36,557 nt of DNA. It comes from a bacterium. Lineage in GTDB: Bacteria; Desulfobacterota_D; UBA1144. Location: NCBI GenBank assembly GCA_002708105.2, contig PAOQ02000013.1, positions 1 through 36,557 of the forward strand, given 5' to 3'. The stretch's first letter is position 1; the number at the start of each line of letters is the position of its first letter. The translations under genes and the position numbers were made by a program. Shown here in pieces: positions 14,955 through 23,986 of this stretch. A model generated the notes under the pieces. It saw only the letters and a program-made list of their open reading frames with translations. It was not told where the DNA came from and made no database searches.

Positions 14955-16244
14955 TTATTTAATTGTATATGCCTCTATACCAACTTCATTTTTATCAGAA
15001 CCTAACACCTCTTCTTCCTCACTAGGTCTAACTCCTATAGTAATTTTGAGTACCGACCATACTATTACCGAAACAATAAAAACAAAGACTACTACTGACA
15101 ATGCTCCAATAGTTTGAGTTAGAAACGATGTATCAGGGTTTGTTATTGCAACAGCAATTGTTCCCCAAATTCCAGCAATCAAATGAACGGGTAAAGCACC
15201 TACGACATCATCAATTTTTAAACTTGAAATAAATTGTGTACCAAGAACTGCTATCATGCCACCTACTCCACCAATCAACATAGAGCTATATGCTGTTGGC
15301 ATTAAAGGCTCAGCAGTAATTGAAACTAGCCCGGCCAAAGCTCCATTTAATGCAAAAGTAACATCAACTTTTCCATATAGTGTTTGTGACAAAATCATAG
15401 AAACTATCAAGCCAGCGCAAGCTGCTATGTTTGTGTTTACAAATATATTAGAGACTGCAACTGCATCGTCCATAGAACCGATTGCAAGCTGAGATCCGCC
15501 ATTGAAACCAAACCAACCTAACCAAAGTATGAATGTACCTAAAGTTGCTAATGGTATGCTAGATGCTGGAATCGGAGTAGATGTGCCATCTGAGGCAAAT
15601 CTTCCAATCCTCGGACCAATAATAATAGCACCAGCTAAAGCTGCTGCACCACCCGCTGCATGAACCAATGTAGATCCTGCAAAATCAGAGAATCCAATTG
15701 ATGCTAACCATCCTCCACCCCATTGCCATCCCATTTCTATTGGATAAATAATTCCAGCTAAAATTGCGGCAAAAATGAAAAAAGGCCATATTTTTATTCT
15801 TTCTGCTATTGTTCCAGATACTATTGAAACTGTAGTTGCACAAAAAACCATTTGGAAAAACCAGTCTGAATGTGCCGAATATCCAGTCGCTATATCTTCA
15901 ACAGCAGTAAAGGATGTAAAGCTACCCATATATCCGCCTTCTGATATTCCATAAGCTAAATTGTATCCAACTATGTAAAACATAATCCCTGAAATTGAAT
16001 ATAGACCTACGTTTTTTAAACAAATTGTGGAAACATTTTTTGATCTAACCATACCGGATTCCAACATAGCGAAACCAGCGGCCATCCACATGACTAGAAA
16101 ACCACATATCAAAAATAATAATGTATTGAAAATAAATGCAGTTTCATCCGGTGAACTGGATGCAGAAGCACTATTAACTGAAAAAAGCGATAAGATTGAC
16201 AAAAAAACAAAAGTGAAAAAATTTTTTACTTTATTTTTAAACAT
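14955..16244 (-). CDS. amt: Ammonium transporter, Amt family (second copy)
   Basis: 429 residues. A cleavable-looking signal segment (to about residue 28, ending VNSASASS) precedes 11 predicted helices. Pore histidines are in DFAGSTLVHAAGGAAAL and GALPVHLIAGIWGT; MVRSKNVST, ERIKIWPF and GWFGFNGGSQLA are also typical. The C-terminal tail EEEEVLGSDKNEVGIEAY keeps the GlnK contact motif. It differs from the first copy throughout, so this is not a recent duplication; two Amt paralogues of different subtypes sit in tandem. GGAGG lies at 16252-16256 before the ATG, and a sigma-54-type promoter at 16281-16296 gives a leader of about 26 bases. Its transcript ends at the terminator 14855-14900. Confidence 0.95.
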   Translation of the reverse strand: MFKNKVKNFFTFVFLSILSLFSVNSASASSSPDETAFIFNTLLFLICGFLVMWMAAGFAMLESGMVRSKNVSTICLKNVGLYSISGIMFYIVGYNLAYGISEGGYMGSFTSFTAVEDIATGYSAHSDWFFQMVFCATTVSIVSGTIAERIKIWPFFIFAAILAGIIYPIEMGWQWGGGWLASIGFSDFAGSTLVHAAGGAAALAGAIIIGPRIGRFASDGTSTPIPASSIPLATLGTFILWLGWFGFNGGSQLAIGSMDDAVAVSNIFVNTNIAACAGLIVSMILSQTLYGKVDVTFALNGALAGLVSITAEPLMPTAYSSMLIGGVGGMIAVLGTQFISSLKIDDVVGALPVHLIAGIWGTIAVAITNPDTSFLTQTIGALSVVVFVFIVSVIVWSVLKITIGVRPSEEEEVLGSDKNEVGIEAYTIK

Positions 16245-16280
16245 TTTTTAACCTCCAAGATTTACTATTACTTTGGAGGT

Positions 16281-16296
16281 GGCAAAATTTGTGCCA
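16281..16296 (-). promoter_or_regulatory. Sigma-54-type promoter of amt (second copy)
   Basis: On the minus strand: TGGCAC, five bases, TTGC, with correct -24/-12 spacing. Predicted start near 16270, then GGAGG and the ATG at 16244. As at the other copy the site is a dyad (GTGGCA-N7-TGCCAC). It lies about 50 bases from the divergent acyl-CoA synthetase start. Confidence 0.75.
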
Positions 16297-16333
16297 CTTA
16301 ATAAATCAATAAAAAATTATCATCATATTGTAT

Positions 16334-16339
16334 TATTAT
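16334..16339 (+). promoter_or_regulatory. Candidate -10 box of the acyl-CoA synthetase gene
   Basis: TATTAT five bases before the ATG at 16345, in very AT-rich sequence, so weak evidence. It agrees with the leaderless spacing seen at other genes here, and no Shine-Dalgarno sequence is present. Confidence 0.3.
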
Positions 16340-16344
16340 ATTTT

Positions 16345-17979
16345 ATGACTTCTGAAATTCAGACATTAAAAAACTTATATGAATTAATTGAAATTTCATC
16401 ATCTAGGTTTCCTGATAGAGTTGCATTATCCGAATATAAAAATAATCAAATTATCGCCTTAACATACTCCGAGCTGCTATATGCAATAGAAAAAAAAAGC
16501 AATGAAATAAGCAAGTTAGCTATTCCTAAAGGATCAAATATAGCTTTGTCTGGCGCAAACTCGATCAATTGGGTAATAACTTTCTTTTCAATATTAAAGG
16601 TTGGCCATATCGTAGTACCAATCGACTCAAAAATGAACCAACAGGGTATGGAATTTATTTTAAATTTTACAAATACGCAACTTTTTATTGTTGATAATGT
16701 TTCTAGTATTAAAATTTCAGATAAATTTAAAACAATCATTCAAGAAATGGATCATGTTTTAATAAAATTAGAAGCAGAAGAAAACAAAAACCTTCAGTCT
16801 ACTATTCTATTAAAGAATGTAACAAATATTAATGAAGAAGAAAAAAATGATGTTGCACAAATCCTTTTTACCTCTGGAACAACAGGTGAGCCTAAAGGGG
16901 TGGTTCTTACGCATAAGAATATTTTATCAAATATTAAGGATATTCATGAAATCTTGCCAACAAAGAACTATGAAAAATCTTTTTCCATCCTCCCTCTTCA
17001 TCATGTCTATGAATTAACATGTAGTCTTTTGCATAATCTTAGCAAAGGCAACTCAATACATTTTTGCTCAAAAATAGACTTAGTAACTATGGTTAGAGAA
17101 ATGAAAATAATAAAACCTACAATATGGCCAGTCGTACCATTGATTCTAGAGAAAATATATAAAAATATTAATAAAAACGTTTCCAAATCTCTAATTCAGA
17201 AAATATTACTTAAGTTTGCTCCAAAACTTTTTGGCTATATCTTAAGAAAAAAACTAGGCCTTAAAGAACTTGGACTTCTTTTAAGCGGTGGAGCAGCATT
17301 AAACACTACGGTTGAAAAATTCTTTAAAGATATTGGCATGACCGTCACTCAAGGCTACGGACTATCTGAGGCTTCCCCTCTAATATCCGTAAACCCTCTT
17401 GGGAATGAGAGGATAGGCTCTGTTGGAAAAATAATAAAATCTTGTGAGGTAATAATAGAGAATAAAAATAGCTTAGATCATGGAGTGATTACAGTTAAAG
17501 GACCAAATATTTTTAGCGGGTACTATAAAAATAAAGAATATTCTAATCAAATTCTTAAAAATGGCTGGTTAAATACTGGCGATATAGGATATATGGATAG
17601 TGACGGATATCTATACATAACTGGAAGAGATAAATTTGTAATAGTTAATAAAGGAGGTAAAAATATTTATCCTGAAGAAATTGAAGAATTTTTTTCATCC
17701 TCAAGTTTTATAAAAGATATTATAATTTTTAGTAACGATGACGAGAATATCATTGCTCTCATACGACCTGATGATGAACTATTTGAGAAGGAATCTATAG
17801 ATACAATAAAAAAAATAGTTTATGAAAGTTGCTTAGAAGTTAATCAGAAGCTTGAAGGCTACAAGAGAATTAAAGAAATTTACATAACAAATAAAGATTT
17901 TGAAAAAACATCGACACAAAAAATAAAAAGATCTTTTTTAAAAAATATTAATTTATCTGAATATATTTCAGCAAAATAA
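16345..17979 (+). CDS. AMP-forming acyl-CoA synthetase (probably long-chain)
   Basis: Activates a fatty or related acid to its adenylate and then to the CoA thioester. 544 residues. The AMP-binding P-loop TSGTTGEPKG lies at 176-185, GYGLSEASPL is the adenine-binding motif, NTGDIGYMDSDGYLYITGR the hinge region, and the catalytic lysine is probably in KTSTQKIKR near the end. The overall shape is closest to FadD/long-chain synthetases. I start at ATG 16345 rather than an upstream TTG, which would lie within the amt promoter. It ends 12 bases inside the convergent DUF3891 gene. Exact substrate is not predictable; an electron-transfer flavoprotein at 8975 fits a role in fatty-acid use. Confidence 0.88.
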   Translation: MTSEIQTLKNLYELIEISSSRFPDRVALSEYKNNQIIALTYSELLYAIEKKSNEISKLAIPKGSNIALSGANSINWVITFFSILKVGHIVVPIDSKMNQQGMEFILNFTNTQLFIVDNVSSIKISDKFKTIIQEMDHVLIKLEAEENKNLQSTILLKNVTNINEEEKNDVAQILFTSGTTGEPKGVVLTHKNILSNIKDIHEILPTKNYEKSFSILPLHHVYELTCSLLHNLSKGNSIHFCSKIDLVTMVREMKIIKPTIWPVVPLILEKIYKNINKNVSKSLIQKILLKFAPKLFGYILRKKLGLKELGLLLSGGAALNTTVEKFFKDIGMTVTQGYGLSEASPLISVNPLGNERIGSVGKIIKSCEVIIENKNSLDHGVITVKGPNIFSGYYKNKEYSNQILKNGWLNTGDIGYMDSDGYLYITGRDKFVIVNKGGKNIYPEEIEEFFSSSSFIKDIIIFSNDDENIIALIRPDDELFEKESIDTIKKIVYESCLEVNQKLEGYKRIKEIYITNKDFEKTSTQKIKRSFLKNINLSEYISAK

Positions 17980-18744
17980 ACCTATTCTTCTATATCTTAA
18001 TCTTGCATTCTTATATTCATCCTTTAGTTTCCTTGGGGTTCTAATTAGTTCAGCAGGAATCATCTTATATGGAATCTCAACCAAATTCTGCTTTTCCCTA
18101 AAAAACCCAGATGGAAACTGATATAAAGAATCATCGACTTTCTTAATATTAATATTTAAATCGTTATTATCTAGCATTTTTATAGATGGAATTAAATCAT
18201 CAACTATTTCTCTTTCTCTACAAATTATTAGTGATATTAAATCAGTAAATTTTAAAAAGCCTAATTCAACAGAAAAATTTTTATTTTCTATATCAGTTAA
18301 CAATTTAGGATAATTCTTCTTTGTATATGAATCACATATTTTAATAAAATCATTCTCATTCTCTCTACTTATAGAATTTTTACTTAAGAATTTAAAGTGC
18401 TCGGCTATCAAGAGTGCAGAATAAGGAATTATTGAGCTTGATACACTTTTTAACCAAAGCTCATTTTGTAAGCCCGGTTTCATATTCTGGAAAGTATAAA
18501 TCTGCCCAGATTTATTAGTTTTAGGTATTTTATCATATTCAATCCACCCACAATCATGATTTCTAATTGCATATTTTAGCTCCTCAGATTGTTCAATACC
18601 TTGTGTTATTTCACTATTAATCATTAAAAAAATATCTAACGATACCCTCGCATGATCATGCTGAGTTATAAAGCAAATATCTTCTAAGAATTCTTTTGTT
18701 ATCAAAATCTTTTCACCAAAAATATACTCTTGAAATATTATCAT
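17968..18744 (-). CDS. DUF3891 family protein
   Basis: 258 residues from the ATG at 18744 (a TTG two codons upstream is possible). DUF3891 features are visible: ITQHDHARVSLD near the N-terminus, then AIRNHDCGWIEYDKIP, then YSALLIAEHFKFL. The conserved histidines and aspartates (QHDHA, NHDCGW) suggest a metal-dependent helical fold similar to HD-domain enzymes, but no activity is established to my knowledge. There is no signal or membrane segment. It is divergent from purE, with 20 bases between the starts, and convergent with the acyl-CoA synthetase, overlapping by 12 bases. Confidence 0.75.
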   Translation of the reverse strand: MIIFQEYIFGEKILITKEFLEDICFITQHDHARVSLDIFLMINSEITQGIEQSEELKYAIRNHDCGWIEYDKIPKTNKSGQIYTFQNMKPGLQNELWLKSVSSSIIPYSALLIAEHFKFLSKNSISRENENDFIKICDSYTKKNYPKLLTDIENKNFSVELGFLKFTDLISLIICREREIVDDLIPSIKMLDNNDLNINIKKVDDSLYQFPSGFFREKQNLVEIPYKMIPAELIRTPRKLKDEYKNARLRYRRIGLFC

Positions 18745-18764
18745 ATTCAAGATAAGTTAAAACC

Positions 18765-19253
18765 ATGGCTAGAGTAGGAATTATTTGTGGAAGCGATTCA
18801 GATTTAGAAAAAGCTTCTGATGCTTGCAAGATTTTAGATGAATTAGGGGTTCCATATGATCTCCGAATTGCATCTGCCCATAGGACTCCAGAGCTACTTG
18901 AAGAATATATGAGTACAGCTGAAGAGCGAGGAGTTGAAGTAATAATTGCTGCGGCTGGATGGGCTGCTCATTTACCTGGGGTTGTAGCTTCATACACAAC
19001 TTTACCTGTTATTGGTATACCAATAGATTCATCATGTCTTAACGGTATGGACTCATTATTATCTATTGTTCAAATGCCGCCAGGAATTCCGGTAGCAACT
19101 ATGTCTATTGGCAAAGGGGGAGCTAGAAATGCTGGTATTTATGCAGCATCAATTCTTGCTATAAAATATCCCGAAATTAAAGAATCACTAAATAATTTTA
19201 GACAAAGTTTAAAAGAAAAGGTAAAGAAAGCTGCTGAAAAACATAATAAATAA
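18765..19253 (+). CDS. purE: N5-carboxyaminoimidazole ribonucleotide mutase
   Basis: Purine synthesis: rearranges N5-CAIR to CAIR, or carboxylates AIR directly if of class II. 162 residues with GSDSDLE, IASAHRTPE, AAAGWAAHLPGV, GIPIDS, SLLSIVQMPPGIPV and GKGGARNAGIYAA. The usual AGGAAHLPG (class I) or AGRAAHLPG reads AGWAAHLPG here, with Trp in the position that differs between classes, so the class is open. No purK is next to it. It begins a run purE-tsaC-DUF1015 with gaps of 2 and -14 bases. No clear Shine-Dalgarno sequence. Confidence 0.93.
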   Translation: MARVGIICGSDSDLEKASDACKILDELGVPYDLRIASAHRTPELLEEYMSTAEERGVEVIIAAAGWAAHLPGVVASYTTLPVIGIPIDSSCLNGMDSLLSIVQMPPGIPVATMSIGKGGARNAGIYAASILAIKYPEIKESLNNFRQSLKEKVKKAAEKHNK

Positions 19254-19255
19254 AA

Positions 19256-19882
19256 TTGCTAGTCTATAATAAATCAGAAATACAATTTGATAAAATAGTT
19301 AAATCTCTAAAATTAGGTTCTACTATTTGCTATCCTACCGAAACTCTTTACGGAATTGGCTGCATTGCCAATAACTATGAAGGAATAGAAAAGATTTATG
19401 AAATAAAAAAAAGAGACCGTGAAAAAAACTTTACTTTATTATTTAAAGATTTAGATATGCTATCTAAGCATTGCAACATTAAGGATATTGAAAGAGAACT
19501 AATATTAAATTTTTCTCCAGGTCCTTTCTCGATCTTGCTAGAGGCAAAGAAGAGCTCTACTATTGATTCTCGAGTTATAAACGATAACAACAAAATCTGC
19601 TGTAGAATCTCGCCTCACATATTCGTTAAAACTCTATTCGAATTTATAGATCTTCCAATAATCTCAACAAGTGCAAATATAAGTGGAAATAAAAATATTT
19701 TTTTATTTAAAACAATATATAATACTTTTCATAATTTAGTTGATTTTATAATAGACTATGGAGATATTCCTGAATCACTTGGTTCAACTATTGTCATGAA
19801 TACTAGAGATGGACTAATAGTTTTAAGAGAAGGTGATTTAGACTCAGAAATAATTAAGGATTTTTATAATGGCCAAAGTTAA
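19256..19882 (+). CDS. tsaC: L-threonylcarbamoyladenylate synthase
   Basis: Makes threonylcarbamoyl-AMP from threonine, bicarbonate and ATP, the first step to the t6A base at position 37 of tRNAs reading ANN codons. 208 residues, a YrdC/Sua5 domain without the Sua5 C-terminal extension. Motifs: YPTETLYGIG, IKKRDREKNFTLL (the KR...K substrate-binding stretch), FSPGPFSILL and ISTSANISGN. It starts at TTG two bases after purE; no ATG lies near. Its last 14 bases overlap the DUF1015 gene, an arrangement that couples translation. Confidence 0.9.
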   Translation: MLVYNKSEIQFDKIVKSLKLGSTICYPTETLYGIGCIANNYEGIEKIYEIKKRDREKNFTLLFKDLDMLSKHCNIKDIERELILNFSPGPFSILLEAKKSSTIDSRVINDNNKICCRISPHIFVKTLFEFIDLPIISTSANISGNKNIFLFKTIYNTFHNLVDFIIDYGDIPESLGSTIVMNTRDGLIVLREGDLDSEIIKDFYNGQS

Positions 19883-21059
19883 AGGATTTAAAGGGATAAG
19901 ATATAACAAAAATAAAATTGAAAATATTAGTGATGTAATAGCTCCTCCATATGATGTAATTAATCAAGAGCAACAAGAGCTACTATATTCTATGCATGAT
20001 AAAAATATTATTAAAATTGATTTAAATAAAACAGAAGGTGATGCGAAATACGTAGAAGCGAGTAAATTGTTAAACGAGTGGATAAATAACGAAATACTAA
20101 TCCAGGAAGATAAAGAAAGTATATATCCGTATTATCAAAAATTTGATTTCAAAGGCAAAAATTATGAAAGAATTGGAATTGTAGCTTTAGTAAAGCTATG
20201 TGATTTCAATGAAAAAGTAATACTTCCTCATGAGCAAACGTTTAGCGGGCCAAAGGCTGACAGACTTAAGCTTATGGACTCATGTAAAACTAATATATCT
20301 CCAATTTTTGGTGTTTATGATAATTCTGATAATTTAATTGAAGAAATTGTTCATCGATTTATAGAATCCAACAAGCCTATAATGGAAGCTAAATCATTGG
20401 ACGGGATTTTAAACAAGATATGGAAAATTGATGATGAAAATATTCTCTCCCAAATCACTCAATTATTTACCTCTAAAGAAATACTAATAGCAGATGGGCA
20501 TCACAGGTATGAAACTTCACTTAATTATTCAAAAAAAAATAATAACGAAGAAGCGGGCTATGTAATGTTTTATCTAACAGGAACAATTCAAGATGGTCTT
20601 TTAATTAATCCAACACATCGAGTTTTAAATGAAATTGAAAACTCAGCCGAAATTACAAAGAAAGTTACATCTAGTTTCATAACTGAACCCTGGTCAGGAG
20701 ATATGAATGAGGAGCAACTGGAGGCAGATGAATTCTTCTATATAGATATACAAAATCAGTCAAAACTAAAATGCAAGATAAAAGAATCGGATTTACAAAA
20801 CTTTTACTCAATGAGTGTATATGCAGTTCAAGAAAAAATAATTGATTCATTTAAGAATAATTACTCTAGCGTTGGACACTTTAAGAGCCTGGATGATGCA
20901 AAGTCTTCAATAAGCTCCGAATCAATTGGGTTAATATTACCAAAATTTATTCCATCTGATATCATGAAAGTTGTACTTAATAACGATAAAATGCCTCAAA
21001 AATCAACTTATTTTTACCCTAAAGTAGCAACTGGATTATTATTAAATAAATTATATTAA
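19869..21059 (+). CDS. DUF1015 family protein
   Basis: 396 residues. Recognised as DUF1015 by the N-terminal GFKGIRYN...APPYDVI, by LPHEQTFSGPKADRL with SPIFGVYD, and by the hallmark IADGHHRYETSLNY near the middle. The His-His-Arg motif suggests an active site. The N-terminal part resembles the ParB/sulfiredoxin-like fold. No function can be assigned from the sequence. In many genomes it sits near amino-acid genes; here it is translationally coupled to tsaC and followed by lepA 21 bases later, so it may share a transcript with translation genes. Confidence 0.85.
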   Translation: MAKVKGFKGIRYNKNKIENISDVIAPPYDVINQEQQELLYSMHDKNIIKIDLNKTEGDAKYVEASKLLNEWINNEILIQEDKESIYPYYQKFDFKGKNYERIGIVALVKLCDFNEKVILPHEQTFSGPKADRLKLMDSCKTNISPIFGVYDNSDNLIEEIVHRFIESNKPIMEAKSLDGILNKIWKIDDENILSQITQLFTSKEILIADGHHRYETSLNYSKKNNNEEAGYVMFYLTGTIQDGLLINPTHRVLNEIENSAEITKKVTSSFITEPWSGDMNEEQLEADEFFYIDIQNQSKLKCKIKESDLQNFYSMSVYAVQEKIIDSFKNNYSSVGHFKSLDDAKSSISSESIGLILPKFIPSDIMKVVLNNDKMPQKSTYFYPKVATGLLLNKLY

Positions 21060-21080
21060 ATGATTTATACTCAAAGATAG

Positions 21081-22880
21081 ATGAACAAAGAGAATATTAG
21101 AAATTTTAGCATTATTGCTCATATTGATCATGGCAAATCTACACTTGCCGATAGAATACTTGAACTCACAAATACTGTAACAAAAAGGGATATGACAAAT
21201 CAGTTCCTAGACAATATGGATATAGAAAGAGAAAGAGGAATTACTATAAAGTCTCAATCTGTGCGAATAAACTATAAAAATAAAAACGGACAGGACTATA
21301 TATTTAACTTAATAGATACTCCAGGTCATGTTGATTTCAGCTATGAGGTTTCAAGGAGCCTTATGGCATGTGAAGGTGTATTATTGGTAGTTGACGCAAC
21401 TCAAGGAGTTGAAGCTCAAACTTTGGCGCATGCTTTTCTTGCTGCGGATATGGGTCTTGAGATAATTCCTGTAATCAATAAAATTGATCTTCCATCATCT
21501 GATCCAGAAAAAGTTTGCGAAGAGATTGAAAATACTATTGGTGTTGATTGTAGTAAAGCTATTCTCGTTAGTGCAAAAACCGGTGAAGGCGTGCTAGATA
21601 TAATTGATGAAGTTATTGATAGGGTACCACCTCCAAATAAGGAAAATTCAGAATACTTTAAGGCTTTGATAATTGATAGTTGGTTTGACACATACTTAGG
21701 CGTTGTTCTCTTAGTTAGAATCTTTAATGGAAGATTAAAAGTTGGTGAAAAAATAAAAATGATGGCAACTGAAAGAGCATATGAAACAAGAAACTTAGGA
21801 ATATTCAATCCAAAATCCAAGAACGTAAAAGAATTAAATTCTGGAGAGGTTGGATTTATTACAGCATCAATTAAAGATCTAGGAGATGCAAAAGTAGGAG
21901 ATACTGTAACCCTAGCAGAAAAACCTGCTACTGAGGCTTTACAAGGATTTAAGAATATTAAGCCAATGGTTTTTTGTGGCCTATACCCTGTTGACTCTAA
22001 TTTTTATGAGCAACTCAAAGAGGCGCTAGAAAAAATTAGCTTAAATGACTCCTCAATAGATTATGAAGCGGAGAATTCTGCAGCTTTAGGTTTTGGTTTC
22101 AGATGTGGATTCCTAGGATTGCTCCATATGGAAATAATAAAAGAAAGGCTTGAGAGAGAATTTAACCTGTCTTTAATTGCCACATCACCTACAGTTGTTT
22201 ATGAAGTTGAAAAAACAAATAGAGAAAAAGTTAAAGTTGATAATCCTAAAAATCTTCCTAACTTAAGTGAAATAAATAAAATATTAGAGCCCTTTGTTTT
22301 AATTAGTCTTCATTCTCCAAAAAATTTTCTGGGTGGCCTTTTAGAACTATGTGAATCAAGACGGGGGGTGCAAAAAAATATAAATTTCATCTCGGAAGAA
22401 AGGCTTATATTGGAATATGAAATCCCTTTATCTGAAATGATTTATGATTTTTATAATAAGGTTAAATCAATTACAAAAGGTTACTGCTCCATGGACTATG
22501 AACCAACAAATTTAGTAGAATCTGACCTTGTTAAATTAGATATATTGATAAATGGTGAGATTGTTGATGCTTTATCTCTAATAACACATAGATCAAACTC
22601 CTATTATAGAGGTAGAGATATAACAGAACAATTAAAAGAAATAATTCCCCGACAACTTTTTGAAGTTAGAATCCAAGCAGCAATTGGATCTAAAATAATA
22701 GCTAGTGAAACTGTTAAAGCATTAAGAAAGGATGTAACTGCTAAATGTTATGGTGGTGATGTAACTAGAAAAAGGAAGTTATTAGAAAAACAAAAAGAGG
22801 GTAAAAAAAGAATGAAGAATGTAGGTAGCGTTGAGATACCACAAGAAGCATTTATGGCTGTATTAACCAGCAAAGAATAA
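21081..22880 (+). CDS. lepA: Elongation factor 4 (LepA)
   Basis: Ribosome-bound GTPase that back-translocates or helps initiation and ribosome assembly. 599 residues, full length. G1 is AHIDHGKST (13-21), then RERGITI (switch I), [14 protein letters not shown] and SAKTGEG. The LepA-specific C-terminal domain follows and ends with [14 protein letters not shown]. It begins 21 bases after the DUF1015 gene. A -10-like TATACT at 21066-21071 may give an extra start. Its last 35 bases are repeated, with 5 differences, after the next gene (23906-23940), which suggests that this 3' end was replaced or duplicated when that gene arrived. Confidence 0.97.
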   Translation: MNKENIRNFSIIAHIDHGKSTLADRILELTNTVTKRDMTNQFLDNMDIERERGITIKSQSVRINYKNKNGQDYIFNLIDTPGHVDFSYEVSRSLMACEGVLLVVDATQGVEAQTLAHAFLAADMGLEIIPVINKIDLPSSDPEKVCEEIENTIGVDCSKAILVSAKTGEGVLDIIDEVIDRVPPPNKENSEYFKALIIDSWFDTYLGVVLLVRIFNGRLKVGEKIKMMATERAYETRNLGIFNPKSKNVKELNSGEVGFITASIKDLGDAKVGDTVTLAEKPATEALQGFKNIKPMVFCGLYPVDSNFYEQLKEALEKISLNDSSIDYEAENSAALGFGFRCGFLGLLHMEIIKERLEREFNLSLIATSPTVVYEVEKTNREKVKVDNPKNLPNLSEINKILEPFVLISLHSPKNFLGGLLELCESRRGVQKNINFISEERLILEYEIPLSEMIYDFYNKVKSITKGYCSMDYEPTNLVESDLVKLDILINGEIVDALSLITHRSNSYYRGRDITEQLKEIIPRQLFEVRIQAAIGSKIIASETVKALRKDVTAKCYGGDVTRKRKLLEKQKEGKKRMKNVGSVEIPQEAFMAVLTSKE

Positions 22881-22881
22881 A
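22847..22881 (+). repeat. Direct repeat, copy 1 (lepA 3' end)
   Basis: 35 bases that encode the last LepA residues [10 protein letters not shown] and stop. They match 23906-23940 at 30 of 35 positions; the last 16 bases, ACCAGCAAAGAATAAA, are identical. Similarity stops just after the stop codon. Confidence 0.85.
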
Positions 22882-22923
22882 ATTATCTAGATTATACAAT
22901 GAGCAATATAAGGAATATGTATT

Positions 22924-23901
22924 ATGAATAACTTTGGGAAAGGATGTTTATCAATACTTTTAATACTTTTATTTATTTTTATATTTATCAAATACAATGA
23001 TTCACTCATAGAAAAAGAGGAGAAGAAAATATTCTGTAAAGAGGTACCTGAGAAATATAATATCTCATGCAATAAAAATTATAGAGACTACCTATATATA
23101 AATTCACAACTTAAAGATGAAGTTAAAGCAAGAATTAAATACAATAATGTATACAACAAAAAAATAGATTCAATCAATAAAAAGAAAATACTTTCAAAAA
23201 CTGATAAAACCTTATATAAAGAAGTAAAAATAGATAGTCAATCTGATTTTATAAAAATCCCGAGTAATACAAAAATTAAGTTTTTATCAGTCATTTCAGA
23301 GGGCGAATACAGGGATAATGAAAATAAGAATCTTTATAAAATTGAAATAACAAATATCAATCAATTCAACCTGTTTGTCGCTATGAATTATGTTGTTAAT
23401 AAGAAGAAATACGCAGATAAACGTCTACATGGTGAATACTTTACTGATCCAGATACAAACAAACTATATTTAATAAAAGTTAAGTTCAATTCAATCTTAG
23501 TTGAAGAGAAGCTTCGTCTAATGAATGATTGCATGCTTTTAAATAAAGATATTGAATCTCTAAACAAAATTATAGAAGATTCAGATTTAAAAAACTGCTT
23601 GGCTCCTTTTAATATTAATGGGGCTCCACTGCTTGAGACAAATTTTAATTATATTAATTGGTCAAGATTTAATCAGATTGATACTCTAGTCATTGGCCTA
23701 GTTAAAGAAGAGGAAAAGGAGATAACAAATAAAATTTTACATATTAGTGATTTAATTTTTAAGGAAATTGTAAAGACTGAAAACCAAGTTCTTGAAGATG
23801 TACTTTTCAATTATATAAATGAACGCCATAGTAATAGGAACAAACCTAATCATGAGGATTTCCTAGAATATGCAAGATATTTTTATAAAAATAGAATATA
23901 A
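22924..23901 (+). CDS. Orphan membrane-anchored protein within a duplicated lepA end
   Basis: 325 residues, not recognised. Residues 8-23 form one strong transmembrane segment (LSILLILLFIFIFIKY), probably a signal anchor with the rest outside. The remainder is rich in Lys, Asn, Ile and Glu, mostly helical, with a mid-part of strands (residues about 108-180) and a cysteine pair near residues 38 and 49. No catalytic motif, lipobox or repeat is seen. AAGGA lies upstream of the ATG. It is not coupled to lepA (43 bases) and is bracketed by two copies of the lepA 3' end, which marks it as likely acquired. Base composition is as AT-rich as the neighbours, so it gives no extra sign of transfer. Confidence 0.75.
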   Translation: MNNFGKGCLSILLILLFIFIFIKYNDSLIEKEEKKIFCKEVPEKYNISCNKNYRDYLYINSQLKDEVKARIKYNNVYNKKIDSINKKKILSKTDKTLYKEVKIDSQSDFIKIPSNTKIKFLSVISEGEYRDNENKNLYKIEITNINQFNLFVAMNYVVNKKKYADKRLHGEYFTDPDTNKLYLIKVKFNSILVEEKLRLMNDCMLLNKDIESLNKIIEDSDLKNCLAPFNINGAPLLETNFNYINWSRFNQIDTLVIGLVKEEEKEITNKILHISDLIFKEIVKTENQVLEDVLFNYINERHSNRNKPNHEDFLEYARYFYKNRI

Positions 23902-23905
23902 GAAA

Positions 23906-23940
23906 AGCTTTCATGGCAGCATTGACCAGCAAAGAATAAA
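23906..23940 (+). pseudogene. Remnant of a second lepA 3' end (direct repeat, copy 2)
   Basis: Reads K-AFMAALTSKE-stop in frame, against [11 protein letters not shown]-stop in lepA. Three of the five base differences are synonymous in the LepA frame. It begins four bases after the orphan gene's stop and has no start of its own. Most simply it is the displaced end of lepA, or of a lepA from a related strain. Confidence 0.75.
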
Positions 23941-23986
23941 GTAACTTTAAGTCGATTTTGTTAAACTCTATAGATATCAGAAATCA

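Noticed and set aside
22924-23901. Orphan gene as part of a larger mobile element or defence island
   Set aside because: No integrase, transposase, toxin or restriction gene is present and housekeeping genes lie on both sides. Only the duplicated lepA end supports acquisition.
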